DNA from: Rhizobium leguminosarum bv. trifolii WSM1325
GTDB taxonomy: Bacteria > Pseudomonadota > Alphaproteobacteria > Rhizobiales > Rhizobiaceae
Assembly (NCBI GenBank): GCA_000023185.1
Contig: CP001622.1
Coordinates: 992,001 to 1,056,000, forward strand
Direction: 5' to 3'
Length of the DNA stretch: 64,000 bases
The notes beneath the pieces are model-generated. The model saw only the letters and a list, made by a program, of their open reading frames with translations. It searched no databases and was not told where the DNA came from. Position numbers and translations under genes: made by a program. Shown here piece by piece: positions 1 through 10,032 of the stretch; position 1 is the first letter of the stretch; every line of letters begins with the position of its first letter.

Positions 1-165
1 CGGCCGGACGCCACGACTGCGTAAGAGATCCCGTCTTATGCTTTGCCGACAGGCTTTGAATGTATTCCTATACTATGAGCAAGTGTTAATATACTCGATT
101 GCAGAGCCGGCACTGACCCGCTTGCTCGCCTTATGGCTCTGAAAGCCGGCCAGCCACGATCGCGG

Positions 166-588
166 TCAAGCCGCAGCGCGGGCTCTTGCCTCTTCGCGGA
201 TCCTGTTCACCATCGAGCGCAGTCCGTTCGAACGCTGCGATGACAGGTTCTCCACCAGGCCGATCTTCGAGAATATCTCGAAGGCATCGAGCCCGGCGAT
301 CTCCGATGCCGTCTTGCCGGAATAGGTGGCAAGCACGATGGCGACGAGGCCGCGCACGATATGGGCGTCGGAATCACCCTCGAAGCTCATGACCGGATTG
401 TCGGGATCGCCTGCCGTATGAGTCACCAGCCAGACCTGGCTGGCGCAACCCATCACCTTGTTCTCCGAGGTGCGCCTCTCCTCGGCCAAATCAGGCAGCG
501 CCTTGCCGAGTTCGATGACATAGCGGTAGCGATCTTCCCAATCGTCCAGGAAAGCGAAGTCGTCGATGATCTGGTCGAGGGATGCCAT
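166..588 (-). CDS. sufE: SufE family Fe-S cluster assembly protein
   Basis: SufE-like sulfur acceptor of 140 residues. In the SUF system such proteins take persulfide sulfur from the cysteine desulfurase SufS and stimulate it. The sequence shows the family core with the acceptor cysteine at about residue 48 (KVMGCASQVWL) and a C-terminal LSSQRSNGLRSMV stretch typical of SufE. I place the start at the ATG at 588: the longer GTG reading at 603 overlaps the AAAGG ribosome-binding site of this ATG. No suf operon partner is visible nearby, so the gene is an isolated copy, as is common in rhizobia. Cytoplasmic. The family call is firm; its in vivo partner is inferred. Confidence 0.9.
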   Translation of the reverse strand: MASLDQIIDDFAFLDDWEDRYRYVIELGKALPDLAEERRTSENKVMGCASQVWLVTHTAGDPDNPVMSFEGDSDAHIVRGLVAIVLATYSGKTASEIAGLDAFEIFSKIGLVENLSSQRSNGLRSMVNRIREEARARAAA

Positions 589-606
589 GGAGAAGCCTTT
601 CACTAT

Positions 607-672
607 TAAAGCAGTTCCAGCAAAAGTGCGCAGCGGTCTTGCGTCCGGAATGCGTCAGGAAATGCTCTAAGA
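607..672 (+). repeat. Rhizobial intergenic repeat, family A copy 1
   Basis: Degenerate copy of the element at 4249-4348. Both share the string CAGCAAAAGTGCGCAGCGG, then a TTGCGTCCGGAAT stretch and a trailing GAAATGCTCTA or similar. It lies just upstream of sufE in the sufE/DUF5330 gap. The similarity is read directly from the window. Confidence 0.75.
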
Positions 673-709
673 GTGCATATAGGTGAAAGACCGGCAGATT
701 TGAACCGTT

Positions 710-747
710 AAAAAGAAACGCCGTGAGGGATGGGCATCCTCACGGCG
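710..747 (-). terminator. Rho-independent terminator of the DUF5330 gene
   Basis: A perfect 10-bp stem (719-728 with 738-747, arm CGCCGTGAGG) has a 9-nt loop. On the minus strand the stem is followed by a T-rich run (the complement of 710-718). It lies about 90 bases past the stop of the minus-strand gene ending at 836. Confidence 0.8.
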
Positions 748-835
748 CAGCAACATGCTGAATTAAACAGGGCAGGCACGTCAGGCATGGGGCATCTCCG
801 CGTCATGCGGACCACCGATGCAAGCTGGTTGAGGG

Positions 836-1330
836 TCAGGTCGCCGGCTTCGGCGTCGGCAGCGGAATAGCGCCGGTCACCACCGTCTCAGAGGAGGCGT
901 CATCTTCGACCGGCGGACGGTAAGGCATCGGCTGGTTGAGCGCTGCCTTGGCCTCGCGCACCTTTTCCTGGATGGCAGGCGTGGTGAGGGAAGGCATGTT
1001 GAGCGCCACTGGCACCTGCGGGTCGGCAAGCTTTGCGGTTGCCGGCGTCTCATCCTTGAACTGGCTGTCGAGAAGTTCATAGGCAACGCGGGCGCCTTCA
1101 CGGGCCCGGTAGCCGAGTGCGGTGAGGGTCTCGGTACCCTTGGCGCAGACTTCGGGCTTCTCCGAGCACATGCCGGTCAAATAGTCGTAGGCGCCGCTTG
1201 CCGCCGTGAACGCGTCGGAAAGCTGCAATTGCGGGCCGCTGGCCAACTTGTCGGAACTCTCCGTGCTGAAGACGGAAAGAAGCACGAGCACAAGGCCAAA
1301 CCAGAAGGATCCTTTGATCAGAAACCACAT
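836..1330 (-). CDS. DUF5330 family protein
   Basis: Conserved alphaproteobacterial protein of 164 residues with unknown function. It opens with one hydrophobic segment (residues 5-21, FWFGLVLVLLSV type) after MWFLIKG, so it is probably anchored in the inner membrane with the rest in the periplasm. Two cysteines (MCSEKPEVC) sit around residues 54-61, and the tail is Pro-rich. The open frame extends 73 codons further upstream, but that extension lacks membrane or family features. The ATG at 1330, with AGGA about 11 nt before it, gives the usual family length. Transcribed alone and ended by the hairpin at 710-747. Confidence 0.75.
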   Translation of the reverse strand: MWFLIKGSFWFGLVLVLLSVFSTESSDKLASGPQLQLSDAFTAASGAYDYLTGMCSEKPEVCAKGTETLTALGYRAREGARVAYELLDSQFKDETPATAKLADPQVPVALNMPSLTTPAIQEKVREAKAALNQPMPYRPPVEDDASSETVVTGAIPLPTPKPAT

Positions 1331-1811
1331 TGTCGTCGCCCATCCTGTTTCCCCGTCCGGTTCTTGTTGCCGAATCAGGCCGGTTGTCCGGTGTGTTTTC
1401 ACCCTACCGCCAAGTTGCGAATGCCGCTTTTCGAAACTCACGCGCATTTGCGGCAAATTTAGTTCAAATTTTAGCGAACGGCATTTGAGCCGCATTTTAG
1501 TCGAATGCGAGCGATCGCCGTTAAGCATCAGGGCAGCACCTGCTTGCAATTGCAGGACTTTTGCCGGCTCGCCTTGCCACAGGAGTTAACGCAATGCTGA
1601 AATATGAGGAAAATCCGTCGCTTACCCCCTATTAACCACAAAAGGCAAAGAGCCTTCCAGATGCTTCAAAACGAGAATTTCAGCCGTTTCAGGCTGTGAA
1701 CAGCGCTTTTGCCTTATCCTTTCTTTAAGTCGCCAAGGCCTATTGTCCGGATCGATCGACAGCCTTTCGGGCGGGTATTGCGTGCGTGTATTGAGTAACA
1801 TTGGCGGCTGG
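1331..1811. other. Divergent intergenic region
   Basis: Divergent promoter region between the DUF5330 gene and the histidine kinase gene. Several repeated AATGCCGC/CATTTGCGGC-like words and a 10-bp palindrome TGCAATTGCA (1545-1554) are visible. Overlapping reading frames look like shadows. No RNA gene was recognised. Confidence 0.5.
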
Positions 1812-3294
<1,483 letters not shown>

Positions 3295-3323
<29 letters not shown>

Positions 3324-4248
3324 GGGAAAAAGAGGACGGCAGCAGCCGGGCCTTCTGATGTCAGGCGCTGCCGCTCTCGGCGGTCTCGGCCTGCAGGGCG
3401 CCTCCGTGCTCGGCGGGGTCGGCCTGCAGGGCGCCTCCGTGCTCGGCGGCGTCATCGGCCGCAATCCGTCGGTCGCCGGCGGCGCGATCACCTTCGCTGT
3501 CATCTTCTCCTTCGTCGCCGCCAATGCGCTCTGGTATCAGCCGGGCCTGCATCCGCATCCGATCTTCCGCACCCGCGATCCGCAGTCTCCGACCGTGCTC
3601 GGCGCCCGCCGCCCGGCCGAGGAGCAACAGGGCGATGTCACCACCTTCCGGATCGAACGGCCGCGGGATACTGCCACCACCAACGCGACACCGGCGCCTG
3701 CCGCACCCGGCCAGCAGCCAAGCCAGCTCGTCATGGACATCCAGCAGCAGCTGGTGCGTCGCGGTCTCTATAGCGGCATACCCGACGGCATTATCGGCCC
3801 GCGCACCAGCGCGGCCATTCTCTTCTTCGAGGAGACCGTCGGCATGACCCAAACCGGCGATCCGACGCCGGAGGTGCTAGTGGCGCTGAAGACCGATGCC
3901 GCTGGCCCTTCGACCGTGCCCGCCGAAAAGCCGCCCGAGGATGTGAGCTCGAAGGCGGCGGCGGAAGACCCGGTGGCAGCCGCGATCCGCAGCGCCGAAA
4001 AGACCGTCAAAACGGCTCCATCAGCGGCAAAGCAGGTTCCATCAAGCGAAATCACCAATGTTGACCTGGTGTTGAAGATCCAGAAGGGTCTTTCCAACAT
4101 GGCCTATGCCAATGTCGGCGTCGACGGTGTCGCCGGTGAGCAGACCCGCGCGGCCATCCGCCATTTTCAGAAGCACTACAACCTGCCCGAAGACGGCGAG
4201 CCGAACCAGGCGGTGCTGAAGAAACTCAAGGAAATCGGCGCGATATAG
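3295..4248 (+). CDS. Membrane-anchored protein with two peptidoglycan-binding domains
   Basis: Protein of 317 residues. A basic N-terminus (MAARKRKSPKGKRGRQ) precedes a Gly/Leu-rich stretch and one membrane segment (about 62-80). Two PG_binding_1 domains follow (about 140-200 and 255-315), recognisable from LVRRGLYSGIPDGIIGPRT and ANVGVDGVAGEQTRAAIRHF. It probably sits in the inner membrane and contacts peptidoglycan. The ATG at 3295 has AGAGGGG about 8 nt upstream. It overlaps the kinase gene by 29 bp, so the two may act together, perhaps coupling envelope state to signalling (inference). Its stop codon TAG abuts a rhizobial repeat. Confidence 0.85.
3387..3452 (+). repeat. Two tandem 33-bp units inside a coding region
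   Basis: Two nearly identical 33-bp units (3387-3419 and 3420-3452) differ at one base near the end. They encode two copies of an 11-residue Gly-Leu-Gln-Gly-Ala-Ser-rich unit just before the membrane segment. This is a recent in-frame duplication by inspection. Confidence 0.9.
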
Positions 4249-4348
4249 AGCAATTCCAGCAAAAGTGCGCAGCGGTTTTGCGTCCGGAATTGCGCAACCA
4301 AAATGTTAGAGCATTTTCGCGACTTGGAGCAAAACGGAAATGCTCTAA
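4249..4348 (+). repeat. Rhizobial intergenic repeat, family A copy 2
   Basis: This is the best copy of family A. It is bounded by an inverted GCAATTCC/GGAATTGC pair, with an inner CAGCGG core, followed by a second part TTAGAGCATTTTCGC ... GAAATGCTCTA. It begins at the TAG stop of the upstream gene and ends just before the convergent AraC gene. Confidence 0.85.
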
Positions 4349-4351
4349 CCA

Positions 4352-5350
4352 CTAGGATGCCGCCTTCAACAGCCGGTAATGTGTCGTCATCGCCTGGCCC
4401 TCGACATCCACCACCTCTTCGATCGGCCCGGCCTCGCGGGCCATCGCCACGCGATAGCGCCTGGGCGCCATACCCGTCATCCGCTTGAAAGCGTTGCTGA
4501 AGGCGCTTTCGGATGTGTAGCCGAGCGAAAGCGCCAGCGCCGAAACCGGCATGCTGCCCTCCCGCAGCTCGCGTTCGGCAAGGCGCATGCGCCAGCCGGT
4601 GAGATAGGTGAGCGGCGCCACCCCCGCCACGGTCTTGAACCGCAGGGCAAAGCTCGTGCGCGACATGCCGGCCGCCTTTGCCAGTTCGCCAAGCTGCCAG
4701 GACCGGCCGGGATCGCCATGCATCAGCCGCAGCGCCGGCGCAATGCGATCGTCGCCGAAGGCGCGGAGCCACCCGACCGTCAGTGGCGCCGAGCTCATGA
4801 TGTGCGCCCTCAGCACCTGCACGAACATCAACTGCGCAAGCTGGGTCGAGGCGAGCAGGGCGCCTGGCCGCTTTGCCGCCATCTCCCGGACCAACTGGTC
4901 GAGTAGCCAGCGCAGCACGCCGGCTTCGGCAAGGGCGGCACGCACATGAATGATCGGCGGCAGTACGTCGGACAGCAGCTCCATGCCCTGCGGTCCGAGC
5001 GCGATGTGGCCGCCGAGATAATGGAAATCCTCGCCAACGCCGTGGCGTGCCAGGCCGTCGACCTTCTCCTTGAAGGCGCCGACCGCGTCAGTGGGCGTAA
5101 CGGCAAGGTCGCTCGCCAGGACGAACGAATGCCGGCCGTTCAGAAGCGCAACGTCGCCTGCTTCGAGCAGAATGGGTTCACTGCCATTGTCGAGGCAAAG
5201 CCAGCAGCGCCCTTTGGCGACCGCGCTGATCTTGATTCGGTTCGGCCGGGGGAAGCGCAGCGCCCAGGCGCCGCCGGCGATCAGCCCACCCGACACAAGG
5301 CAGCGCGCATCGAGTAGATTGAGCATTTCGGAGAGTGGGTCACTGATCAT
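4352..5350 (-). CDS. AraC family transcriptional regulator (cupin_6 type)
   Basis: Regulator of 332 residues. The N-terminal AraC-binding/cupin_6-like domain (about 1-190) carries the PRPNRIKISAVAKGRCWL and LPPIIHVRA stretches. The C-terminal two-helix-turn-helix AraC domain (about 215-310) ends in LSLGYTSESAFSNAFKR. The start at 5350 (MISDPLSEML) matches the paralogous regulator at 35627-36571, which starts MDPLSDVL. It diverges from the dehydrogenase gene at 5446, which it very likely controls (inference from family and layout). The ligand is unknown. Confidence 0.88.
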   Translation of the reverse strand: MISDPLSEMLNLLDARCLVSGGLIAGGAWALRFPRPNRIKISAVAKGRCWLCLDNGSEPILLEAGDVALLNGRHSFVLASDLAVTPTDAVGAFKEKVDGLARHGVGEDFHYLGGHIALGPQGMELLSDVLPPIIHVRAALAEAGVLRWLLDQLVREMAAKRPGALLASTQLAQLMFVQVLRAHIMSSAPLTVGWLRAFGDDRIAPALRLMHGDPGRSWQLGELAKAAGMSRTSFALRFKTVAGVAPLTYLTGWRMRLAERELREGSMPVSALALSLGYTSESAFSNAFKRMTGMAPRRYRVAMAREAGPIEEVVDVEGQAMTTHYRLLKAAS

Positions 5351-5445
5351 TTTTGAACGATGAAGCAGGAAATTCGGATTTGCAAGCATTCAGAATCCCA
5401 TTTCCCGGGCGTACATAAGGCCATCACACACAGCGGAGGCATGTC

Positions 5446-6420
5446 ATGTCCACTCCACAGGCTCCCATCGGTTCCGGCTTCGGTGCGGCCTCGACCGCCA
5501 CCGACGTCATTGCCGGACACGATCTTTCAGGCAAAGTCGCGATCGTCACCGGCGGTTATTCGGGTCTTGGTCTCGAGACGGCTCGTGTGCTCGCCGAAGC
5601 TGGCGCCAGGGTTGTCGTCCCCGCCCGCAATCTCGAAAAAGCCAAGGCAGCCGTGGAAAGCATTCCCGGCCTTGCGCTGGAAAAGCTCAACCTGATGGAC
5701 CCCGGCTCGATCGACGACTTCGCCGACCGCTTCCTCGAAAGCGTCGAGCCCCTGCATCTGCTCATCAACAATGCTGCCGTCATGGCGAACCCGCTGACGC
5801 GTGACGCCCGCGGTTACGAATCGCAGTTCTCCACCAATCATCTCGGCCATTTTCAGCTTACGGCTCGCCTCTGGCCGGCACTGGTGAAGGCCGAGGGCGC
5901 GCGCGTCGTCGCCGTCTCCTCGCGCGGTCACGTCTTCTCCGGCGTCGATTTCGATGATCCGAATTTCGAGAACCGCGAATACGCGCCCTATCTCGCTTAC
6001 GGCCAGTCGAAGACGGCAAATGCTCTCTTTGCGATCTCACTGGACGCTTTGGGTGCGAAGCACGGTGTCAGAGCCTTCTCGCTGCATCCCGGCGGTATAG
6101 TCACCACCGATCTGGTCCGCCACCAGTCGAGCGACTTCCTCAAGACGAGCGGCTATGTCGACGAGGATGGCAAGCCGGTCATCGATCCGCAAAACAACAA
6201 GAAGACGATTGAGCAGGGGGCGGCGACCACCGTCTGGTGCGCCGTCAGCGAGAAGCTAGAGGGGCTCGGCGGCGTCTATTGCGAGAACTGCGATATCGCC
6301 ACCGCCGTCCCCGGCGATTCGACCGAGATGCTCGGCGTCCGTCCTTGGGCAACCGATCCGGAACTCGCCGAACGCCTCTGGCAGTTGAGCGAGCGGCTGA
6401 CGGGCTTCATCGCCAGCTGA
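5446..6420 (+). CDS. Short-chain dehydrogenase/reductase
   Basis: NAD(P)-dependent oxidoreductase of 324 residues with the classical Rossmann motif TGGYSGLG (about residues 36-43), NNAAVM, and the catalytic YGQSK. The C-terminal cysteine pair in YCENCDIA is typical of the light-dependent protochlorophyllide-reductase-like SDR subgroup often called retinol dehydrogenase-like. Substrate unknown. A strong GCGGAGG site precedes the ATG at 5446. It is divergent from an AraC regulator. It has a clear paralog at 36698-37657, also divergent from an AraC gene. Confidence 0.88.
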   Translation: MSTPQAPIGSGFGAASTATDVIAGHDLSGKVAIVTGGYSGLGLETARVLAEAGARVVVPARNLEKAKAAVESIPGLALEKLNLMDPGSIDDFADRFLESVEPLHLLINNAAVMANPLTRDARGYESQFSTNHLGHFQLTARLWPALVKAEGARVVAVSSRGHVFSGVDFDDPNFENREYAPYLAYGQSKTANALFAISLDALGAKHGVRAFSLHPGGIVTTDLVRHQSSDFLKTSGYVDEDGKPVIDPQNNKKTIEQGAATTVWCAVSEKLEGLGGVYCENCDIATAVPGDSTEMLGVRPWATDPELAERLWQLSERLTGFIAS

Positions 6421-6555
6421 TCGGGCGCCGCACGGCCGGCCCACAGTCACGGAGTTCGATTTCCCTACAACCTAAGTCTAAGGTGCTGCCACTGTTTGCA
6501 ACTTGTTAACCATGTTGCCTGAAGCTTTTCTGATTGGGGCGGGGGAGCGTCGGTC

Positions 6556-8004
6556 ATGCATGCGCTGAAGGCGATAGACGATCTGGCCGCAGAACCTGTG
6601 GTCGAAGCGGTGGGGCCAGATCCCGAGGCGCTGCGCCACATCCTGCTGCGTCTTGCCGAAGAAGCCTCCACCCTTGGCATCGACCTCGTCGATATCGCCG
6701 GCGCCATCCAGGACATGGCGGGAATGTCGGCCCGGCATGCCTCGGCCTTCGATCATGTCACCCGCACCGCGCTGTCGATTGCCGACACCAACCGCTCGGT
6801 CGCCGTGTCGCTGCGCGAGACCGACCGCACGGCGGCCGAGGCCCGCCACATGCTGAAAGAATCGGCCGACCGCCTGACCGGCTCCGTCGCCGAGATCGGC
6901 CATATGGTCCAGTCCTCCAACGAGATCGGCACTGAGATTGCCGCCTTCTCCAAGTCGCTTGCCGATGTCGACAATATTGCCGAGGAGATCAGCATCATCG
7001 CCCGCCAGACCAACCTGCTGGCGCTGAATGCCGCGATCGAGGCGGCGCGCGCCGGCGATGCGGGCAAGGGTTTTGCGGTCGTCGCCACCGAGGTCCGAGC
7101 CCTTTCGCTGCAGACCTCGAAGGCGACTGGTTCCATCCAGCAGACGCTGGACGAACTGCGTGTCAAGATCGACCGGCTGTCGGCCGTCGGCAGCGATGCG
7201 CGCGACAGTGCGGCCGGCGTGCGTGACAAGTCGGAGGCGATGCGCGGCGCCTTCGAAAGCATGGAACATGTGATCACCCGCATCCTCGACAGTTCGACTG
7301 TCATGGCTAACACCACCGAGGCGGTCGACCAGCAATGCGCCGGCTTCGTCGAGAAACTCGGCGAGATGTCAGCCGAGGTCGCCGGCTCGAATGTCAGGCT
7401 ACAGCAGGCGGCAAAGCGCGTCGACAGCGTCGTCGGCCTCTCGGAAACCCTGATCCAGCTGACGGCGAGCGCCGGCGTCAAGACTGCCGACAGCCGTTGG
7501 ATCGAGGAAGCGCAGTCGGTGGCAAGACAGATTTCCGGCGCCTTCGAACGTGCCGTCGCTGAAGGGCAGATCGGGCTCGATGCTCTCTTCGACCGACGCT
7601 ATCGGCCGATAGCGGGCTCCGATCCGGCACAGGTGATGGCAGCCTTCACCGAACTCACCGACCGCCTGCTGCCGCCGATCCAGGAACCCGTCACAACCTT
7701 GGACGAGCGCATCGCCTTCTGCGCGGCGATCGACGAGAACGGCTATCTGCCGACTCACAACCGGAAGTTCTCGCAAGCCCAGCGGCCCGGCGACACCGTC
7801 TGGAACACCGCCAATTGCCGCAACCGCCGCATCTTCGCCGATCGCGTCGGCCTTGCCGCCGGCCGCAGCACCGCGCCCTTCCTCGTCCAGACCTACAGGC
7901 GCGACATGGGCGGCGGCAATTTCGTGATGATGAAGGATATCTCCGCTCCGATCACCGTCCGTGGACGGCATTGGGGAGGCGTGCGGCTGGCAGTCAAGGT
8001 CTGA
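6556..8004 (+). CDS. Soluble methyl-accepting chemotaxis protein
   Basis: Chemoreceptor of 482 residues lacking any membrane segment, so it is cytoplasmic. The central region is the long MCP coiled coil with the highly conserved CheA/CheW contact tip at about residues 141-184 ([20 protein letters not shown], then [14 protein letters not shown]). The C-terminal 160 residues form a globular domain with [14 protein letters not shown] and [11 protein letters not shown] segments. I take this as a sensor placed after the signalling domain, an inverted order that some rhizobial receptors share. The ligand is not evident. GGGGGAG lies 7 nt before the ATG. No che genes are nearby, so it would work with the che operon elsewhere. 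Confidence 0.88.
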   Translation: MHALKAIDDLAAEPVVEAVGPDPEALRHILLRLAEEASTLGIDLVDIAGAIQDMAGMSARHASAFDHVTRTALSIADTNRSVAVSLRETDRTAAEARHMLKESADRLTGSVAEIGHMVQSSNEIGTEIAAFSKSLADVDNIAEEISIIARQTNLLALNAAIEAARAGDAGKGFAVVATEVRALSLQTSKATGSIQQTLDELRVKIDRLSAVGSDARDSAAGVRDKSEAMRGAFESMEHVITRILDSSTVMANTTEAVDQQCAGFVEKLGEMSAEVAGSNVRLQQAAKRVDSVVGLSETLIQLTASAGVKTADSRWIEEAQSVARQISGAFERAVAEGQIGLDALFDRRYRPIAGSDPAQVMAAFTELTDRLLPPIQEPVTTLDERIAFCAAIDENGYLPTHNRKFSQAQRPGDTVWNTANCRNRRIFADRVGLAAGRSTAPFLVQTYRRDMGGGNFVMMKDISAPITVRGRHWGGVRLAVKV

Positions 8005-8067
8005 CCCCCAGGGGTCAAACTCTGACTCCCCAGGGGTCAAACTCTGACGCCCCAGGGGTCAAACTCT
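8003..8067 (+). repeat. Three tandem 21/22-bp palindromic units
   Basis: Units at 8003-8023, 8024-8045 and 8046-8067 follow the pattern GAC(n)CCCCAGGGGTCAAACTCT. Read together with the preceding T of TGA, the first unit contains the inverted repeat TGACCCC-CA-GGGGTCA. The array begins inside the stop codon of the chemoreceptor gene. Its function is unknown; it could be a terminator-like or protein-binding array. Confidence 0.9.
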
Positions 8068-8115
8068 GACCGACCCCGCATTGCCGCCACCGGCGCGCCG
8101 GTCTATACCGCGCCG

Positions 8116-8460
8116 ATGAGATTACGCGCCGACATCTTCGTTTCCGCCCTCTTGCGCCGCGTCTTTGCCAGCGGCGATTTCGCCGCCGTCGAGAAGAAGG
8201 GCGCGGAGGAGGCGGGTGCGATCTTCATCCGCCAGCACTTCCGCGACGGCCTGGAAACGCTCTACGCGCCGGCGCCGCAGACCGCCTTCGACGAAGGCCA
8301 GGCCGGCGACCGCCTGTTCGAGATCCGCCTGTCGCGCGGCGAACCGGAAGCGGTGCGCACGATGCTGGAGCGCGAACGCAAATTCGATCCCGATCTCTGG
8401 ATCGTCGAGCTGGAGGCGGAGGAACTGGGGGACATGATCCCGCTTGCGAAGGACGGCTGA
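8116..8460 (+). CDS. DUF1491 family protein
   Basis: Conserved alphaproteobacterial protein of 114 residues with unknown function. It opens with MRLRADIFVSALLRRVFASG and ends DLWIVELEAEE, features I associate with DUF1491. No signal peptide or membrane segment is seen. It is soluble, small and probably cytoplasmic. It sits 111 bp after the chemoreceptor gene with the palindromic array between them, and is convergent with the DUF2336 gene. Confidence 0.8.
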   Translation: MRLRADIFVSALLRRVFASGDFAAVEKKGAEEAGAIFIRQHFRDGLETLYAPAPQTAFDEGQAGDRLFEIRLSRGEPEAVRTMLERERKFDPDLWIVELEAEELGDMIPLAKDG

Positions 8461-8530
8461 CAGCCAAGGCGCTCGTCAGCTCAGCGTCATTTCGAGGCGC
8501 TGATATCTGGCAAGGTCATCAACCTGCAGC

Positions 8531-9517
8531 TCAGCGAGACCGCCGTCCCATGACGCGCATGTCGCGCTGCGGCGGCGCCTGGCGGATGAAGCGATAGTCG
8601 GGCGTTGCCGCCGGCGCGGGCATGGCGGGCGCTTCCGGCTTATAAGTGTAGCGATCGGCGCGCCGCCAGGCTTCGACGCGTTCGTGGCATTCTTCCGGGT
8701 CGAGCGCATCGAGCACCATCCAGCCGCGCGTGACGTTATGCTGCTGTTCGGCAAGGTGCGGATAGAGCCTTTCGAGCACGAAGACGGCGTCGAGAAAGCC
8801 CATGCCGAGGCTGGTCAGCGTCGTGGCGAGCTGCTGGCCGGAAAGATCGAGCATGATGCGCTCGGCAAGCCAGCGGCTGGCGGAAAGCGCATCGGCAAGC
8901 GCGGTTGCGAAATGCGTCGCCTCACGCGAACGGGCGAAGCGCACCAGCAGCGCCTCTTGAATGTCGGTGAGCGTGCGCAGACCGAGCCTGTCCTCGTCGG
9001 CACGGCCGAGATGGCCGGCAAGCCCGAGGATGCGCTCGCGCAACGCCTCTTCATTGGCAATCCGCTGTTCCTCCAGCGCGTCTGCCTCGTTGGTCTCAGT
9101 CGGCGCTGGTGAAAGCGGGACCGCCGGCGATTCCATCACTGGCGCCGATGCGCTCGCGGACCGCGGCTGGCTCTGGCGCAGCGCCACCAGCGCATCGATG
9201 ACCTTCGGCGAGAGTGAATCGCGGCTGACGATCGCCTTGACATGTGCTGCACCCTGCATGCGCGCGATGGTGATCAGCGTGTCGTCGGCGACTGCCTTTG
9301 AGGCGGCAAGAAAAGGCGCCGCGATCTCGATCGGCTGGTTGCCGATGAACAGCGCTACAGCGGCCGGCATGTTCTGGCATTGGGACAGCGCCGCGACCGC
9401 CTGGCGCTTGGCCTCGTCGGAGGAAGCCTGGAACAGCGGCATGAAAAGTTCGGCGAATTGGCGCAGTTCGGACCTTGTCGGATGAGACAGGTTCTCGAAA
9501 CTGCTGACAGTCGCCAT
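8531..9517 (-). CDS. DUF2336 family protein
   Basis: Protein of 328 residues in a family of unknown function common in Rhizobiales. It is mostly helical, with HEAT-like repeats in the first half (FENLSHPTRSELRQFAELF onwards), a Pro/Ala-rich linker near residues 115-145, and a second helical half. No catalytic motif is recognised. I use the ATG at 9517 rather than the longer upstream reading, because an AGGAAAAAGGA purine run precedes it and the extension is not conserved in character. It is convergent with DUF1491. Confidence 0.8.
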   Translation of the reverse strand: MATVSSFENLSHPTRSELRQFAELFMPLFQASSDEAKRQAVAALSQCQNMPAAVALFIGNQPIEIAAPFLAASKAVADDTLITIARMQGAAHVKAIVSRDSLSPKVIDALVALRQSQPRSASASAPVMESPAVPLSPAPTETNEADALEEQRIANEEALRERILGLAGHLGRADEDRLGLRTLTDIQEALLVRFARSREATHFATALADALSASRWLAERIMLDLSGQQLATTLTSLGMGFLDAVFVLERLYPHLAEQQHNVTRGWMVLDALDPEECHERVEAWRRADRYTYKPEAPAMPAPAATPDYRFIRQAPPQRDMRVMGRRSR

Positions 9518-9828
9518 CAACACCACGTCCTTTTTCCTGACGGCCAAGGGGCCTTCTAGGTCTCGAAACCGGTCACGCACAAAAACACCCCGAAAACGCA
9601 GAACAAGGGGACCAAGGGCCGATATGCGCTGGCGGAACGCATGTCAGGCCATACGGTTATGAACAAATCCTACACCGGTACGGTTAATGCATGCTGAAGA
9701 TTTTATTAAAATGCTACAGAAATATACACGCGAAAAGTGTCGCGACATGGTTGGCCGGCAATATAAAAATGCGCGGTTTGAAAGGAGTATTGCAACGATG
9801 CCTATCGCTGCCGTGATGGTGGAAAAAC
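9518..9828. other. Intergenic region, locally AT-rich
   Basis: There is a distinctly AT-rich patch at about 9655-9790 with a small hairpin CGCGA-AAAGTG-TCGCG (9730-9745). Short frames on both strands do not look coding. It is probably a promoter region for the DUF2336 gene. Confidence 0.4.
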
Positions 9829-10032
9829 TCAGGCCCTTTGATCGCGTAGCGCGTGCAGCAGCTTTTCGCGGCTGTCGTAACCTGCCTGATAAAGGTCGAG
9901 TGCTGCGGATGCCGCGAATTGCGCGTCGACGCTTTTGATGTCGATGCGCCGTTCTGTGCACCAGGCATCAAGCGCACTGCGCAGCACGTCGAGATCGTCA
10001 GGCGAGAAAGATGAATTTACCAGCAAAGACAC
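9829..10032 (-). CDS. Small conserved rhizobial protein, DLD-type paralog 1
   Basis: Predicted soluble protein of 67 residues. The GTG at 10032 is chosen because GGAGG lies 7 nt before it. The longer open frame to 10281 lacks a site and its extra residues look non-coding. It reads SPDDLDVLRSALDAW, then AASAALDLYQAGYDSREKLLHAL. The same plan (DLD-x-L...LD, then AA...L(Y/F)..G..S...L..AL) occurs in the gene at 21334-21630, so the two are paralogs. Function unknown. Confidence 0.6.
   Translation of the reverse strand: MSLLVNSSFSPDDLDVLRSALDAWCTERRIDIKSVDAQFAASAALDLYQAGYDSREKLLHALRDQRA

Noticed and set aside
1..165. Possible gene or RNA at the left edge
   Set aside because: No frame with a start and site, and no tRNA-like cloverleaf was seen.
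836..1549. Longer 237-residue version of the DUF5330 protein
   Set aside because: The extra 73 residues are Arg/His-rich and precede a natural membrane-anchor start with a ribosome-binding site.
8003..8067. CRISPR-like array
   Set aside because: Only three adjacent units with no spacers between them; this is a simple tandem repeat.
9687..9938. Plus-strand 83-codon frame
   Set aside because: It runs antisense into the better supported small gene at 9829-10032, lacks a ribosome-binding site and has odd composition.
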